From positions 2,294,001-2,358,000 of the forward strand of contig NC_020453.1 of NCBI RefSeq assembly GCF_000344805.1: a stretch of 64,000 bases of DNA. The letters run 5' to 3'. The stretch comes from Bradyrhizobium oligotrophicum S58 (lineage in GTDB: Bacteria; Pseudomonadota; Alphaproteobacteria; Rhizobiales; Xanthobacteraceae). Position numbers and translations under genes: made by a program. Positions 17,835-26,250 of this stretch are shown here, piece after piece. The notes under the pieces are model-generated. The model was not told the origin of the DNA and ran no database searches. It saw only the letters and a list, made by a program, of their open reading frames with translations. Every line of letters begins with the position of its first letter. The first letter of the stretch is position 1.

Positions 17835-18716
17835 GTGCCTGATCTTTCCGCGCTCAAAGCCCGCAAATTCCTGACCGGCTTGATCGGTGCGCCGATCGCG
17901 CATTCGGCGTCTCCCGCGATGCACGAACACGCGGCGGCGACGCTCGGCGTGCGCTGCCATTACCAGCTGATCGAGGTCGCCGGCGCCGACCGCGCAGGGC
18001 TGGCAACGCTGCTGGAAGGCGTGCGCCGTCTCGGCTTCGCCGGTGTCAACGTGACCTATCCCTACAAGGAAGCCGTGGTCGAGCTGCTCGACGAGCTCGC
18101 GCCGAAGGCCAAGGCGATGGGCGCCGTGAATACCGTGGTGGTGCGCGACGGCCGGCTGATCGGGCACAACACCGATACCACCGGATTCGAGCGCGCCGTG
18201 GCGCCGCTGGTGTCCGAGACGAAGCGGGGCGTCGTGGCGCTGGTCGGAGCCGGCGGGGTGGGCAAGGCGATCGCCTTCGCACTTGCGAACCTCGGCGTCG
18301 CAGGCCTTCGCATCTACGACACCGAGCGCGCGCGCGCCGAAAAGCTCGCAAGCCTGTTGCCGGCGGGCAGAGCGTATACTGTGGTCGACAGCGTCGAAGC
18401 GGCGCTGCAGGGGGCCGTTGGCGTCGTCAACGGCACGCCGATCGGCATGCTGCCGAACCGCGGTACGCCGGTGCCAGATCAATTGCTGCATTCCGATCTC
18501 TGGGTCGCCGATGCCGTCTATTCGCCGCTCTGGACGCCGCTGCTGAAAGCCGCCAAGGCCAAGGGCGCGCGCGTTCTGCTCGGCCGCGAGCTTGCGATCT
18601 ACCAGGCCGCCGACGCATTCGAGCTGTTCACCGGCCTCGCGCCATCGACCGAGGCGATGGGGGCGGCGTTCGACAACCACATGGCGGAGAGATATCCGGC
18701 GGTTGACGCCGCCTGA
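17835..18716 (+). CDS. Shikimate/quinate dehydrogenase (AroE superfamily, catabolic NAD type)
   Basis: A 293-residue enzyme interconverting shikimate and 3-dehydroshikimate and/or quinate and 3-dehydroquinate. The substrate-binding motif is HSASPAMH (Ser24, Ser26), catalytic Lys78 is in NVTYPYKEA, and Asp114 is in HNTDTTG. The Rossmann loop is GAGGVGKA (138-145). After the second strand the sequence is YDTERARAEKL rather than the NRT-x-R/K of NADP-dependent AroE; an acidic residue here suggests NAD, as in catabolic quinate/shikimate dehydrogenases. The GTG at 17835 gives the family length. Its neighbours (ABC transporter, dehydroshikimate dehydratase) support a catabolic role. Confidence 0.88.
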   Translation: MPDLSALKARKFLTGLIGAPIAHSASPAMHEHAAATLGVRCHYQLIEVAGADRAGLATLLEGVRRLGFAGVNVTYPYKEAVVELLDELAPKAKAMGAVNTVVVRDGRLIGHNTDTTGFERAVAPLVSETKRGVVALVGAGGVGKAIAFALANLGVAGLRIYDTERARAEKLASLLPAGRAYTVVDSVEAALQGAVGVVNGTPIGMLPNRGTPVPDQLLHSDLWVADAVYSPLWTPLLKAAKAKGARVLLGRELAIYQAADAFELFTGLAPSTEAMGAAFDNHMAERYPAVDAA

Positions 18717-18796
18717 GTAAACCGGCCAATACGCGCCGGACCAGTCGTTCAAGCAAGAAACGCAAACAAGCGTTTGGAAACAGAGGAGGAAACAAA

Positions 18797-19936
18797 ATGA
18801 GATCGATCATCCTGGCTGGCCTGTGCTCAGCCGTGCTGCTGTCCGGAGCCGCCTACGCGCAATCCGGCGCCCCCATCAAGATTGCCAACGTCGCCGAGCT
18901 CTCGGGCGGCGGCGCCACCGTCGGCAACAATTGGAAGAACGGCATCGACCTCGCCGTCGAGGAGATCAACGCCAAGGGCGGCATCCTCGGCCGCAAGATC
19001 GAGGTCAGCCACGCCGACTCGCAGTCGAACCCCGGCGTCGCGCGTGCGCAGGTGCAGAAGGCGCTCGACGGCGAGCCCTACGTGCTGCTCGGGCCCGGCT
19101 ATTCCGGCTCGGTGAAGGTGACGGCACCGCTGGCGGCCGAGGCCGGCATCACCCAGATCATGGGCGGCGAGGCGGCCGAGCTGACACAGGCTGGCAACAA
19201 GTTTCTGTTCCGCACCTCGTTCGGCCAGCAGTCGTCGATGCCGAAGGTCGCCAAATACGTCAACGACGAGTTGAAGGCGAAGTCGGTCGCGGTGGTGTGG
19301 GTCAACAATGATTTCGGCCGCGGCGGACGCGACGTCATCACCAAGGAGTTCAACCGTCTCGGCATCAAGGTCGCAGCAGATCTCTCGACCGAAGCCGGTC
19401 AGGCGGACTTCGCCGCGGACGTCAGCAAGATCAAGGCGGCAGCTCCAGACGCGGTCTTCATCTACGTCAACGAGGAAGAGAGCGCGCGCATCCTGAAGGA
19501 GATCAAGCGTCAGGGCGTGACCGCGCCTTTGATCGGCGAGACCACGCTGGTCGGCCAGAAGGTGATCGAGCTCGCAGGTGACGCCGCCAACGGGGCCCGT
19601 GGCCATGTCGGCCTCACCACCGATGCGCCGGTGGAGGCCATCAAGGCGTTCCGCGACCGCTTCGTGAAGAAGTATAACTACGTCCCCGATCACAACGGCC
19701 TGAAGGGCTATCTCGCGATCTACATGGTCAAGGCCACCACCGAGAAGATGGGCAAGGTCGACTCCAAGGCGTTCGCCGACACACTGCACGGCCTGACCAT
19801 CAAGACCGCGACCGAACCGAACATCCTGATGGATGTCACCTTCGACCAGAATGGTGACATCGATCGCCAGGGCTTCCTGGTCGAGGTGGTCGAAGGCAAG
19901 CAGGTCGTCAAGCAGGTCTTGCCGAAGCTGAACTGA
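18797..19936 (+). CDS. Branched-chain-type ABC transporter, periplasmic substrate-binding protein
   Basis: A 379-residue LivJ/LivK-like periplasmic protein. The signal peptide MRSIILAGLCSAVLLSGAA is cleaved near AYA/QS. The mature part opens with IKIANVAELSGGGATVGNNW and continues through the peripla_BP_6 fold. GAGGAGGAAACAAA precedes the ATG at 18797. It is 80 bp after the dehydrogenase gene and heads a five-gene set with permeases and ATPases. Despite the family name, the locus suggests quinate or shikimate as ligand; a true amino acid or aromatic acid ligand remains possible. Confidence 0.9.
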   Translation: MRSIILAGLCSAVLLSGAAYAQSGAPIKIANVAELSGGGATVGNNWKNGIDLAVEEINAKGGILGRKIEVSHADSQSNPGVARAQVQKALDGEPYVLLGPGYSGSVKVTAPLAAEAGITQIMGGEAAELTQAGNKFLFRTSFGQQSSMPKVAKYVNDELKAKSVAVVWVNNDFGRGGRDVITKEFNRLGIKVAADLSTEAGQADFAADVSKIKAAAPDAVFIYVNEEESARILKEIKRQGVTAPLIGETTLVGQKVIELAGDAANGARGHVGLTTDAPVEAIKAFRDRFVKKYNYVPDHNGLKGYLAIYMVKATTEKMGKVDSKAFADTLHGLTIKTATEPNILMDVTFDQNGDIDRQGFLVEVVEGKQVVKQVLPKLN

Positions 19937-20007
19937 GGACAACGGTCGACTGGCGGCGCGGGTGGGGATGCCCGCGCCGCCGTCACCCAAGGGTTCACGG
20001 GGAAACG

Positions 20008-20883
20008 ATGTCCAATCTGCTCGATCTGATCGTGGCGGGCCTCGCCACCGGCGCCATCTACGCGCTCGTCGCCGTCGGCTTTACGCTGTTGTGGCAGACC
20101 TCGCAGACCATCAACTTCGCCCAGGGCGAGTTCGTGATGTTGCCGGCCTTCCTGATGCTCGCGGTGATGCATCTCGGCGTGCCGTTCTGGCTCGCGGTGC
20201 TCGTCGGCATCCTGCTGTCGGCGCTGCTGCTCGGGCTCGGTTTCAAGCTGCTGCTGGTCGATCCGATGCTGCGCCATGGCGTGCTGCCGCTGGCGATCGC
20301 CACCATGGCGCTGGCGATCGGGATCAAGGAGGCGGTGAAGCAGTTCTTCAGCGCCGAGGCCTCGCCGTTTCCGTCGATCGTCCCCGCCGGCGATATCAGC
20401 GTCCTTGGCCGGGCCATCTCGCTGCAGAGCCTCGGCGTGCTCGCCGTCGCGATCCTGGCCGTCATCGGCCTGACCACGCTTTTGAACCGCACCTCGCTCG
20501 GCCATCAGATGCAGGCGGCGGCGCAGAACCCAACGGTGGCGCGCATCATCGGCGTCCCCGTCGAGCGCATGATCCTGTTGACGTTCCTGATCAACGCCGT
20601 GCTGGTGGCGCTGGCCTCGCTGCTGATCACGCCGATCTATCTCGCAAAATTCTCCAGCGGCGAGGTGCTGGGGCAGGCGGCTTTCATCGCCGCGATCGTC
20701 GGTGGCTTCAACCAGGTGCGCGGCGCCATTGCCGGCGGCCTGCTGATCGGCATCGTCGACAACCTCGCAGCTGCCTATGTCTCCACCCAGTATCGCGCCG
20801 CCGTGCCCATGGTGCTGCTGATCCTGATGATCCTGTTCCGGCCGCAAGGCCTGCTCGGCCGAGCCGAGGAGCGCACGGTATGA
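20008..20883 (+). CDS. Branched-chain-type ABC transporter permease (LivH-like)
   Basis: A 291-residue inner-membrane permease with about eight hydrophobic spans. It shows the LivH start LIVAGLATGAIYALVAVGFTLLWQTSQTINFAQGEFVM and the later GQAAFIAAIVGGFNQVRGAIAGG, related to the EAA-type coupling region. The ATG at 20008 follows GGGGAAACG. Its stop overlaps the LivM start (ATGA at 20880), implying translational coupling. Confidence 0.92.
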   Translation: MSNLLDLIVAGLATGAIYALVAVGFTLLWQTSQTINFAQGEFVMLPAFLMLAVMHLGVPFWLAVLVGILLSALLLGLGFKLLLVDPMLRHGVLPLAIATMALAIGIKEAVKQFFSAEASPFPSIVPAGDISVLGRAISLQSLGVLAVAILAVIGLTTLLNRTSLGHQMQAAAQNPTVARIIGVPVERMILLTFLINAVLVALASLLITPIYLAKFSSGEVLGQAAFIAAIVGGFNQVRGAIAGGLLIGIVDNLAAAYVSTQYRAAVPMVLLILMILFRPQGLLGRAEERTV

Positions 20884-21878
20884 CCAAGCACAGCAGACTG
20901 CTTCTCGCCGCGCTGGCTGTCATCGTCATCGCCGGGCTGATCATCATCCCGATGAACTTCAACCGCTACGGCCTGTACATCCTGAGCCAGTGGGCGGTGA
21001 TGACCATCGCCGCCATGGGGCTCAATCTCACGCTCGGCTATGCCGGTCAGGTGTCGCTGGCCCAGGGCGCGTTCGTCGGCATCGGCGCCTACGGGGCCGC
21101 GATCCTGACCACGCATGGCTGGCCGCTGATATCCGCGCTCGGCTTCGTGATCGTGATCTGCTTTGCCGTCGGCTGGCTGCTGGGTTATCCGGCGCTACGC
21201 GTGCAACATCACTATCTCGCCTTCGTCACGCTCGCGTTCTCGACCCTGGCCTTCCTGGTGTTCCGCAACGAAAGCTGGCTCACCAACGGTATCTATGGCA
21301 TCAGCAACATTCCGCGGCCGGAGATCTTCGGCTTCCCGACCCGCAAGCCGCTGCCGTTCTATTATCTCTGCCTCGGCTCGCTCGGGCTCGTGACGCTCGC
21401 CATGTGGTGGCTGATCCGCTCGCCCTGGGGCCGCGCCTTCATGGCGCTCCGCGAGAACCCGATCCGGGCGCAGTCGCTCGGCATCGACACCAGGCGCTAC
21501 ACCTTGATGGCGTTCGCGATCGGCTCCGTGCTCGGCGGCATCGCCGGCGTGCTGTATGCGCCGCTGACGCAATATGTCGATCCGGTGCCGTTCAACCTGC
21601 AGCTCTCGCTCGATCTCCTGATGATGGTGATCGTCGGCGGCTCGGGCTTCATGTTCGGACCCTTCCTCGGCGCCATGATCGCGGTGCTGCTGCCGGAGTG
21701 GTTGCGCTTTGCCGAGGGCTATTATCTGATGCTCTATGCGGCCGCGGTGATCGTGCTGCTGATCTATTCGCCCTCCGGCATCCTCGGCATTCTTGATCGC
21801 TATCTCAGCTCACGCCGGACCCAGGCGGCGTCGGCGTTGCGCGCGGCGGCTCAATCCAAGCTGGAGGCCGCGCAATGA
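20880..21878 (+). CDS. Branched-chain-type ABC transporter permease (LivM-like)
   Basis: A 332-residue permease with about nine spans and the LivM motifs NLTLGYAGQVSLAQGAFVG and MVIVGGSGFMFGPFLGA. The ATG at 20880 overlaps the stop of the previous permease gene; the frame extends upstream but in antisense-like composition. Its own stop overlaps the start of the ATPase gene (ATGA at 21875). It forms the second half of the membrane channel. Confidence 0.92.
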   Translation: MTKHSRLLLAALAVIVIAGLIIIPMNFNRYGLYILSQWAVMTIAAMGLNLTLGYAGQVSLAQGAFVGIGAYGAAILTTHGWPLISALGFVIVICFAVGWLLGYPALRVQHHYLAFVTLAFSTLAFLVFRNESWLTNGIYGISNIPRPEIFGFPTRKPLPFYYLCLGSLGLVTLAMWWLIRSPWGRAFMALRENPIRAQSLGIDTRRYTLMAFAIGSVLGGIAGVLYAPLTQYVDPVPFNLQLSLDLLMMVIVGGSGFMFGPFLGAMIAVLLPEWLRFAEGYYLMLYAAAVIVLLIYSPSGILGILDRYLSSRRTQAASALRAAAQSKLEAAQ

Positions 21879-22618
21879 CCGCAGTCCTCGACGTCCGCGA
21901 CGTCAAGAAGAGCTTTGGCGGCATCACCGCCGTCAACGGGGTCAGCTTCGACGTGCAGGAGGGCGAGATCCTCGGCCTGATCGGGCCCAATGGCTGCGGC
22001 AAGTCGACCCTGTTCAACTGCATCCTCGGCCAGCTGGTGCCGAGCGCGGGCGAGGTCAGGGTCGACGGCAAGCTCGTCACCGGGCAACGGCCGTCGGATC
22101 TCAATCGCCTCGGCGTCAGCCGCACCTTCCAGCTTCTGCAGGTGTTTCCGAAACTGTCGGTGCGGGACAATCTGATCCTCGCCGGTCAGGAGCATCGCGG
22201 CAGCATGCTGTCGCGCCTGCTCGGCCCGTCGGATGCGGGCCTCACAACAACGGCCGACCAGATGATCGGCTTCTTCAAGCTGGAGCATCTCGCCAACGAG
22301 CCGGCCGGGGGCCTGTCCTACGGCCAGCAGAAGCTGCTCGATGCTGCGATGGCGTTCATGGGCGGACCGCGGCTGGTGCTGCTCGACGAGCCGGCCGGTG
22401 GCGTCAACCCGACCATGCTCGGCGATCTCAAGGAGCGGCTGATCGCGATCAATCGCGAGCGCCGCGCCACCTTCGTCGTCATCGAGCACAACATGGAATT
22501 CGTGATGTCGCTGTGCTCGCGCGTGATGGTGATGGCGGAGGGCAAGGTGCTGGCGATCGGCAAACCCGACGAGATCAGGGCGAACCCTGCCGTGATCGAA
22601 GCCTATCTCGGACATTGA
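21875..22618 (+). CDS. Branched-chain-type ABC transporter ATPase (LivG-like)
   Basis: A 247-residue nucleotide-binding subunit. Walker A is GPNGCGKST (37-45), the signature is LSYGQQKLLD, and Walker B is LVLLDEPAGGVNP. The Cys inside Walker A (usually Ala or Ser) and SYGQ in place of SGGQ are seen in LivG members. It is coupled to the permease gene by an ATGA overlap and followed after 11 bp by the second ATPase gene. Confidence 0.92.
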   Translation: MTAVLDVRDVKKSFGGITAVNGVSFDVQEGEILGLIGPNGCGKSTLFNCILGQLVPSAGEVRVDGKLVTGQRPSDLNRLGVSRTFQLLQVFPKLSVRDNLILAGQEHRGSMLSRLLGPSDAGLTTTADQMIGFFKLEHLANEPAGGLSYGQQKLLDAAMAFMGGPRLVLLDEPAGGVNPTMLGDLKERLIAINRERRATFVVIEHNMEFVMSLCSRVMVMAEGKVLAIGKPDEIRANPAVIEAYLGH

Positions 22619-22629
22619 CGGAGACGGCC

Positions 22630-23367
22630 GTGAGCGATCCCATTCTCGACGTCCAGAACCTCGTCGGCGGCTACGGCAAGATGACGATCCTCAATGGCAC
22701 CAATTTCTCGGTGCCCAAGGGATCGATCACCACCGTGATCGGACCGAACGGCGCCGGCAAGTCGACCGTGTTCAAGGCGATCTTCGGCCTGCTCAAGCTG
22801 CGCGAGGGCAAGGTGGTCTTCAAGGGCCGCGACGTCACCGGCTTGAGCCAGCGCGCGCTGCTCGGCGCCGGCATCTGCTACATCCCGCAGGGCCGCAACA
22901 TCTTCGGCGAGCTGTCGGTCCGCCACAACATCGAGCTCGGCGGCGTTGCTGCTGCCCGTGACTTCGATTTGGCTGCGCGTGTCGAGGCTGCGCTCGACGT
23001 CTTTCCGGTGCTGCGCAAGAAGGCGGACCGCCAGGCCTCGACCTTGTCGGGCGGCGAGCAGAAGCAGCTCGAGATCGCCCGCGGCCTTCTGCTGGAGCCG
23101 CAGCTGGTGCTGATCGACGAGCCCTCGATCGGCCTGTCGCCGCTGATGGTGCAGCAGACCTTCGACATGCTGAAGCAGCTGCGCGACCGCGGCGTCTCGG
23201 TGCTGCTGATCGAGCAGAATGCGCGCTCGGCGTTGGAAATCTCCGACTACGGCATCGTGCTCGAGCTCGGCCGCACCCGGATCATCGACAAGGCCGACCG
23301 CGTGCTTGCCGATCCGCGTATCGGCCAGCTGTTCCTGGGCGGCGCGATGGAGGAGACGGCGGCATGA
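22630..23367 (+). CDS. Branched-chain-type ABC transporter ATPase (LivF-like)
   Basis: A 245-residue nucleotide-binding subunit. Walker A is GPNGAGKST (38-46), the signature LSGGEQKQLEIARGL, Walker B LVLIDEPSIGLSP, and the H-loop position is unusual for LivF (LLIEQN, Gln-Asn in place of His). The GTG at 22630 follows ACGGAGA; the frame is open far upstream but antisense in character. Its stop overlaps the start of the fusion enzyme gene (ATGA at 23364), tying transport to catabolism in one operon. Confidence 0.92.
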   Translation: MSDPILDVQNLVGGYGKMTILNGTNFSVPKGSITTVIGPNGAGKSTVFKAIFGLLKLREGKVVFKGRDVTGLSQRALLGAGICYIPQGRNIFGELSVRHNIELGGVAAARDFDLAARVEAALDVFPVLRKKADRQASTLSGGEQKQLEIARGLLLEPQLVLIDEPSIGLSPLMVQQTFDMLKQLRDRGVSVLLIEQNARSALEISDYGIVLELGRTRIIDKADRVLADPRIGQLFLGGAMEETAA

Positions 23368-25235
23368 ACAAGCGCTCGATCGCAACGGTCTCCATCTCTG
23401 GCGCCCTGGACGAGAAGCTCAAGGCGATCGCGGCCGCAGGCTTCGATACGGTCGAGATCTTCGAGAACGATCTGGTCGCGTTCGGCGCTCGGCCGCGCGA
23501 GATTGGCCAGATGTGCCGCGACCTCGGGCTTGCGATCTGCGCCTATCAGCCGTTCCGCGATTTCGAGGGCATGCCGGAGCCGCAGCGCGCGCGCACCTTC
23601 GTCCGCGCCGAGCGCAAGTTCGACCTGATGCAGGAGCTCGGCACGGATCTGCTGCTGATCTGCAGCAGCGTGTCACCGGCCTCGCTCGGCGGCATCGATC
23701 GCGCCGCCGCCGATTTCCACGAACTTGGCGAGCGCGCGGCGAAGCGGGGTTTGCGTGTCGGCTACGAGGCGCTGGCCTGGGGCCGCCACGTGCACGATTA
23801 TCGCGATGCCTGGGAGATCGTGCGCCGCGCCGATCACCAGGCGATCGGCGTCATCCTCGACAGCTTCCATGCGCTGGCACCGGCGCTGCCGACCAACGCG
23901 ATCCGCTCCATTCCCGCCGACAAGATCTTCCTGGTGCAGCTGGCCGACGCGCCCAAGCTTGAACTCGACGTGCTGTCCTGGAGCCGGCATTTCCGCAGTT
24001 TTCCGGGGCAGGGCGACCTGCCGGTCGGCGCGTTCATGGAGGCCGTTGCGGCCACCGGCTATGCCGGGCCGCTGTCGCTCGAAATATTCAACGACCAGTT
24101 CCGCGCCGGCTCGGCGCCGCGAACGGCGCTCGACGGCATGCGCTCGCTGCTGCTGCTGCAGGACGATCTCGCCGGGAAGATGCCTGCCGCGGCGGAGCCG
24201 CGCTTCGAGCCCCGCGTGAGAAGCCACGGCATCGGCTTTGTCGAATTCGCCGTCAGTGAGGACAAGGCCGAGTCTCTCGCGCGTCTGTTCAGCCAGCTCG
24301 GCTTCCGCAACACAGGGCGGCACCGCAGCAAGGCTGTGCAACGCTGGTCGCAAGGCGCGATCGAGCTGGTGATCAATTGCGAGCCGGCGAGCTTCGCGCA
24401 TTCGCACTACGTCACGCACGGCCCGGGTGTCTGCGCGCTTGCGCTGGACGTCGACAGCGCCGATCGTGCCATGGCGCGGGCGCAGGCCTTGAAGACCCGT
24501 ACCTTCGTGCAGCCGGTCGGGCCGGGGGAGCTGGAGATCCCGGCGATCCATGGCGTCGGCGGCAGTCTGCTGTATTTCCTGGACGCCAAGGGCAAGAACT
24601 GGGACGTCGATTTCGAAGCGGTCGCCGGCGATGAGGGCAACGACCGTCTCGTGGCTGTCGATCATATCGTGCAATCGATGCCGCATGAGGAGATGCTGTC
24701 CTGGCTGCTGTTCTATGCCGGGCTCATCGACTTTTCGCGCCTGCCGCAGATGGAGATCGCCGACCCCAGGGGCCTCGTGCAGAGCCAGGCCATCGTCAAT
24801 GGCGATCGCAGCCTGCGCTTCATCCTTAACGGCTCCACGGCGACCCGCACGCTGTCGTCACGCTTCATCTCGGAATTCTTCGGCTCCGGCGTCCAGCACA
24901 TCGCGTTCTCCTGCGACGACATCTTCGCGGCCGTGGCCGAGATGCGCGCCCGCGGCGCCGGTTTCCTCGACATTCCCGACAACTACTACGACGACCTCGA
25001 AGCCAAATACGATCTTGCGCCCGAGACCATCGCCGCGCTCCGTGCCAACGAGATCCTGTACGACCGCGACGGCGACGCGGAGTTCTTCCAGGTCTACACC
25101 CACATCTTCGAGGAGCGCTTCTTCTTCGAGATCGTGCAGCGGCGCAACTACCAGGGCTTCGGCGCTCCCAATGCCGCGATCCGTCTCGCGGCGCAGGCGC
25201 GCGAGGTGCGGCCGGACACGATGCCGCGGCTGTAG
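23364..25235 (+). CDS. quiC: 3-Dehydroshikimate dehydratase fused to an HPPD-like domain (QuiC1 type)
   Basis: A 623-residue two-domain enzyme. Residues 1-275 form an AP-endonuclease-2 TIM barrel of the sugar-phosphate isomerase type, with the expected metal ligands Glu135 (GYEALAW), Asp166 and His169 (LDSFHA), Gln192 (LVQLAD) and Glu240 (SLEIFND). Residues 285-605 form a vicinal-oxygen-chelate pair like 4-hydroxyphenylpyruvate dioxygenase, with the 2-His-1-Glu triad in place: His434 (VDHIV), His512 (GVQHIAF) and Glu589 (FFFEIVQR). QuiC1 proteins of Pseudomonas have this fusion and make protocatechuate from 3-dehydroshikimate. What the C-terminal domain does is unclear. It overlaps the ABC ATPase gene by four bases. 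Confidence 0.9.
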   Translation: MNKRSIATVSISGALDEKLKAIAAAGFDTVEIFENDLVAFGARPREIGQMCRDLGLAICAYQPFRDFEGMPEPQRARTFVRAERKFDLMQELGTDLLLICSSVSPASLGGIDRAAADFHELGERAAKRGLRVGYEALAWGRHVHDYRDAWEIVRRADHQAIGVILDSFHALAPALPTNAIRSIPADKIFLVQLADAPKLELDVLSWSRHFRSFPGQGDLPVGAFMEAVAATGYAGPLSLEIFNDQFRAGSAPRTALDGMRSLLLLQDDLAGKMPAAAEPRFEPRVRSHGIGFVEFAVSEDKAESLARLFSQLGFRNTGRHRSKAVQRWSQGAIELVINCEPASFAHSHYVTHGPGVCALALDVDSADRAMARAQALKTRTFVQPVGPGELEIPAIHGVGGSLLYFLDAKGKNWDVDFEAVAGDEGNDRLVAVDHIVQSMPHEEMLSWLLFYAGLIDFSRLPQMEIADPRGLVQSQAIVNGDRSLRFILNGSTATRTLSSRFISEFFGSGVQHIAFSCDDIFAAVAEMRARGAGFLDIPDNYYDDLEAKYDLAPETIAALRANEILYDRDGDAEFFQVYTHIFEERFFFEIVQRRNYQGFGAPNAAIRLAAQAREVRPDTMPRL

Positions 25236-25236
25236 A

Positions 25237-26160
25237 TCAGGGCTCCGGCCCGATGCCAGGCAGGCGCATGATCGTCTCGGCAAGATGCTCGATCACCAGC
25301 CGGACGCGCGCGATGCCGGCGCGCTCCGGCACGATCAGCATGTTCAGCGGCACCGAGGGCAGGCGATGCTCGGGCAGGATCACGGTCAGCCTGCCCGCAG
25401 TGATGAGATCGTCGACCAGCCAGCCATGCGCCGCAGCGATGCCGCGCCCGGCCAGCACGGCTTCGCGCACGGCGAGGCCATGATTGGTGCGGAAGCGTCC
25501 GATGAACGGCACCTCATGGTGCTGGCCATCAGGCGCCACCAGGGTCAGAACCTCGCTGCCGGCGACGTTGGGCATGCGGATGGCGTCATGGCCGATCAGC
25601 TCTTCCGGCGTGTGCGGCGTACCGCGCCTCGCCAGATAGCTGGGTGCAGCGACGAGCAGCCGGTGCGAGTGGCCGAGCGCGCGCAGCTTCATCGAGCTGT
25701 CGGCGAGCGGCGCGAGCCGCAGCGCGATGTCGACCCCCTCGCGCACCAGGTCGATGCGCTCGTCGGTCAGGTTGAGATCGACCGCGATGTCCGGATAGCG
25801 GTCCTGGAATGCGAAGACGATCCGGGTGACGTGCAGGATGCCGAACGCCGCCGTGCAGGAGATGCGGATCATGCCGCTGGCCGCGCCACGCGTGCCGCGC
25901 GCCTCGTCGCCGGCCTGTTCGATCAGCCGCAGGATCTGGACACAGTTCGCATAGTAGCGGCTGCCCTCGTCCGTCAGCGTCACGCGCCGCGTGGTGCGGC
26001 TCAGCAGCGGCACCCCGATGGAGTCTTCCAGCTCCTGCAGATGACGCGAGATCGTGGACTGGCCGACGTTGAGCTCGCGCGCCACCGCGGACAGGCTGCC
26101 GCGCTCGGCGACCCTGACGAAGCTGCGCATGTGGGCGATGCTGACGTCTGATTTATCCAT
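25237..26160 (-). CDS. LysR-family regulator, divergent from a quinone reductase gene
   Basis: A 307-residue LysR protein with helix-turn-helix SLSAVARELNVGQSTISRHLQ (residues 22-42, shown in part) and a substrate-binding domain from about residue 90. The ATG is at 26160. It is transcribed away from the flavodoxin-fold reductase gene across a 90-bp AT-rich intergenic region that contains a CACTA/TAGTG palindrome. It probably controls that gene in response to a quinone or electrophile. Its 3' end comes one base from the quiC stop, so the two transcripts converge without an evident terminator. Confidence 0.9.
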   Translation of the reverse strand: MDKSDVSIAHMRSFVRVAERGSLSAVARELNVGQSTISRHLQELEDSIGVPLLSRTTRRVTLTDEGSRYYANCVQILRLIEQAGDEARGTRGAASGMIRISCTAAFGILHVTRIVFAFQDRYPDIAVDLNLTDERIDLVREGVDIALRLAPLADSSMKLRALGHSHRLLVAAPSYLARRGTPHTPEELIGHDAIRMPNVAGSEVLTLVAPDGQHHEVPFIGRFRTNHGLAVREAVLAGRGIAAAHGWLVDDLITAGRLTVILPEHRLPSVPLNMLIVPERAGIARVRLVIEHLAETIMRLPGIGPEP

Positions 26161-26185
26161 AATACGGCATGATATTATCGATATA

Positions 26186-26197
26186 CACTATGTAGTG
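26186..26197. promoter_or_regulatory. Palindrome CACTATGTAGTG, candidate LysR operator
   Basis: The 12-bp near-perfect dyad (CACTA, TG spacer, TAGTG) lies in the AT-rich gap between the divergent LysR and reductase genes. TTATCC at 26153-26158 and GGATAA at 26197-26202 form a wider inverted pair around the gap. Assignment is by position only. Confidence 0.4.
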
Positions 26198-26250
26198 GAT
26201 AAATGAGGGCGCGTCTATGTCATGGCCTGCTCCAGCAAAGGATCGACACC

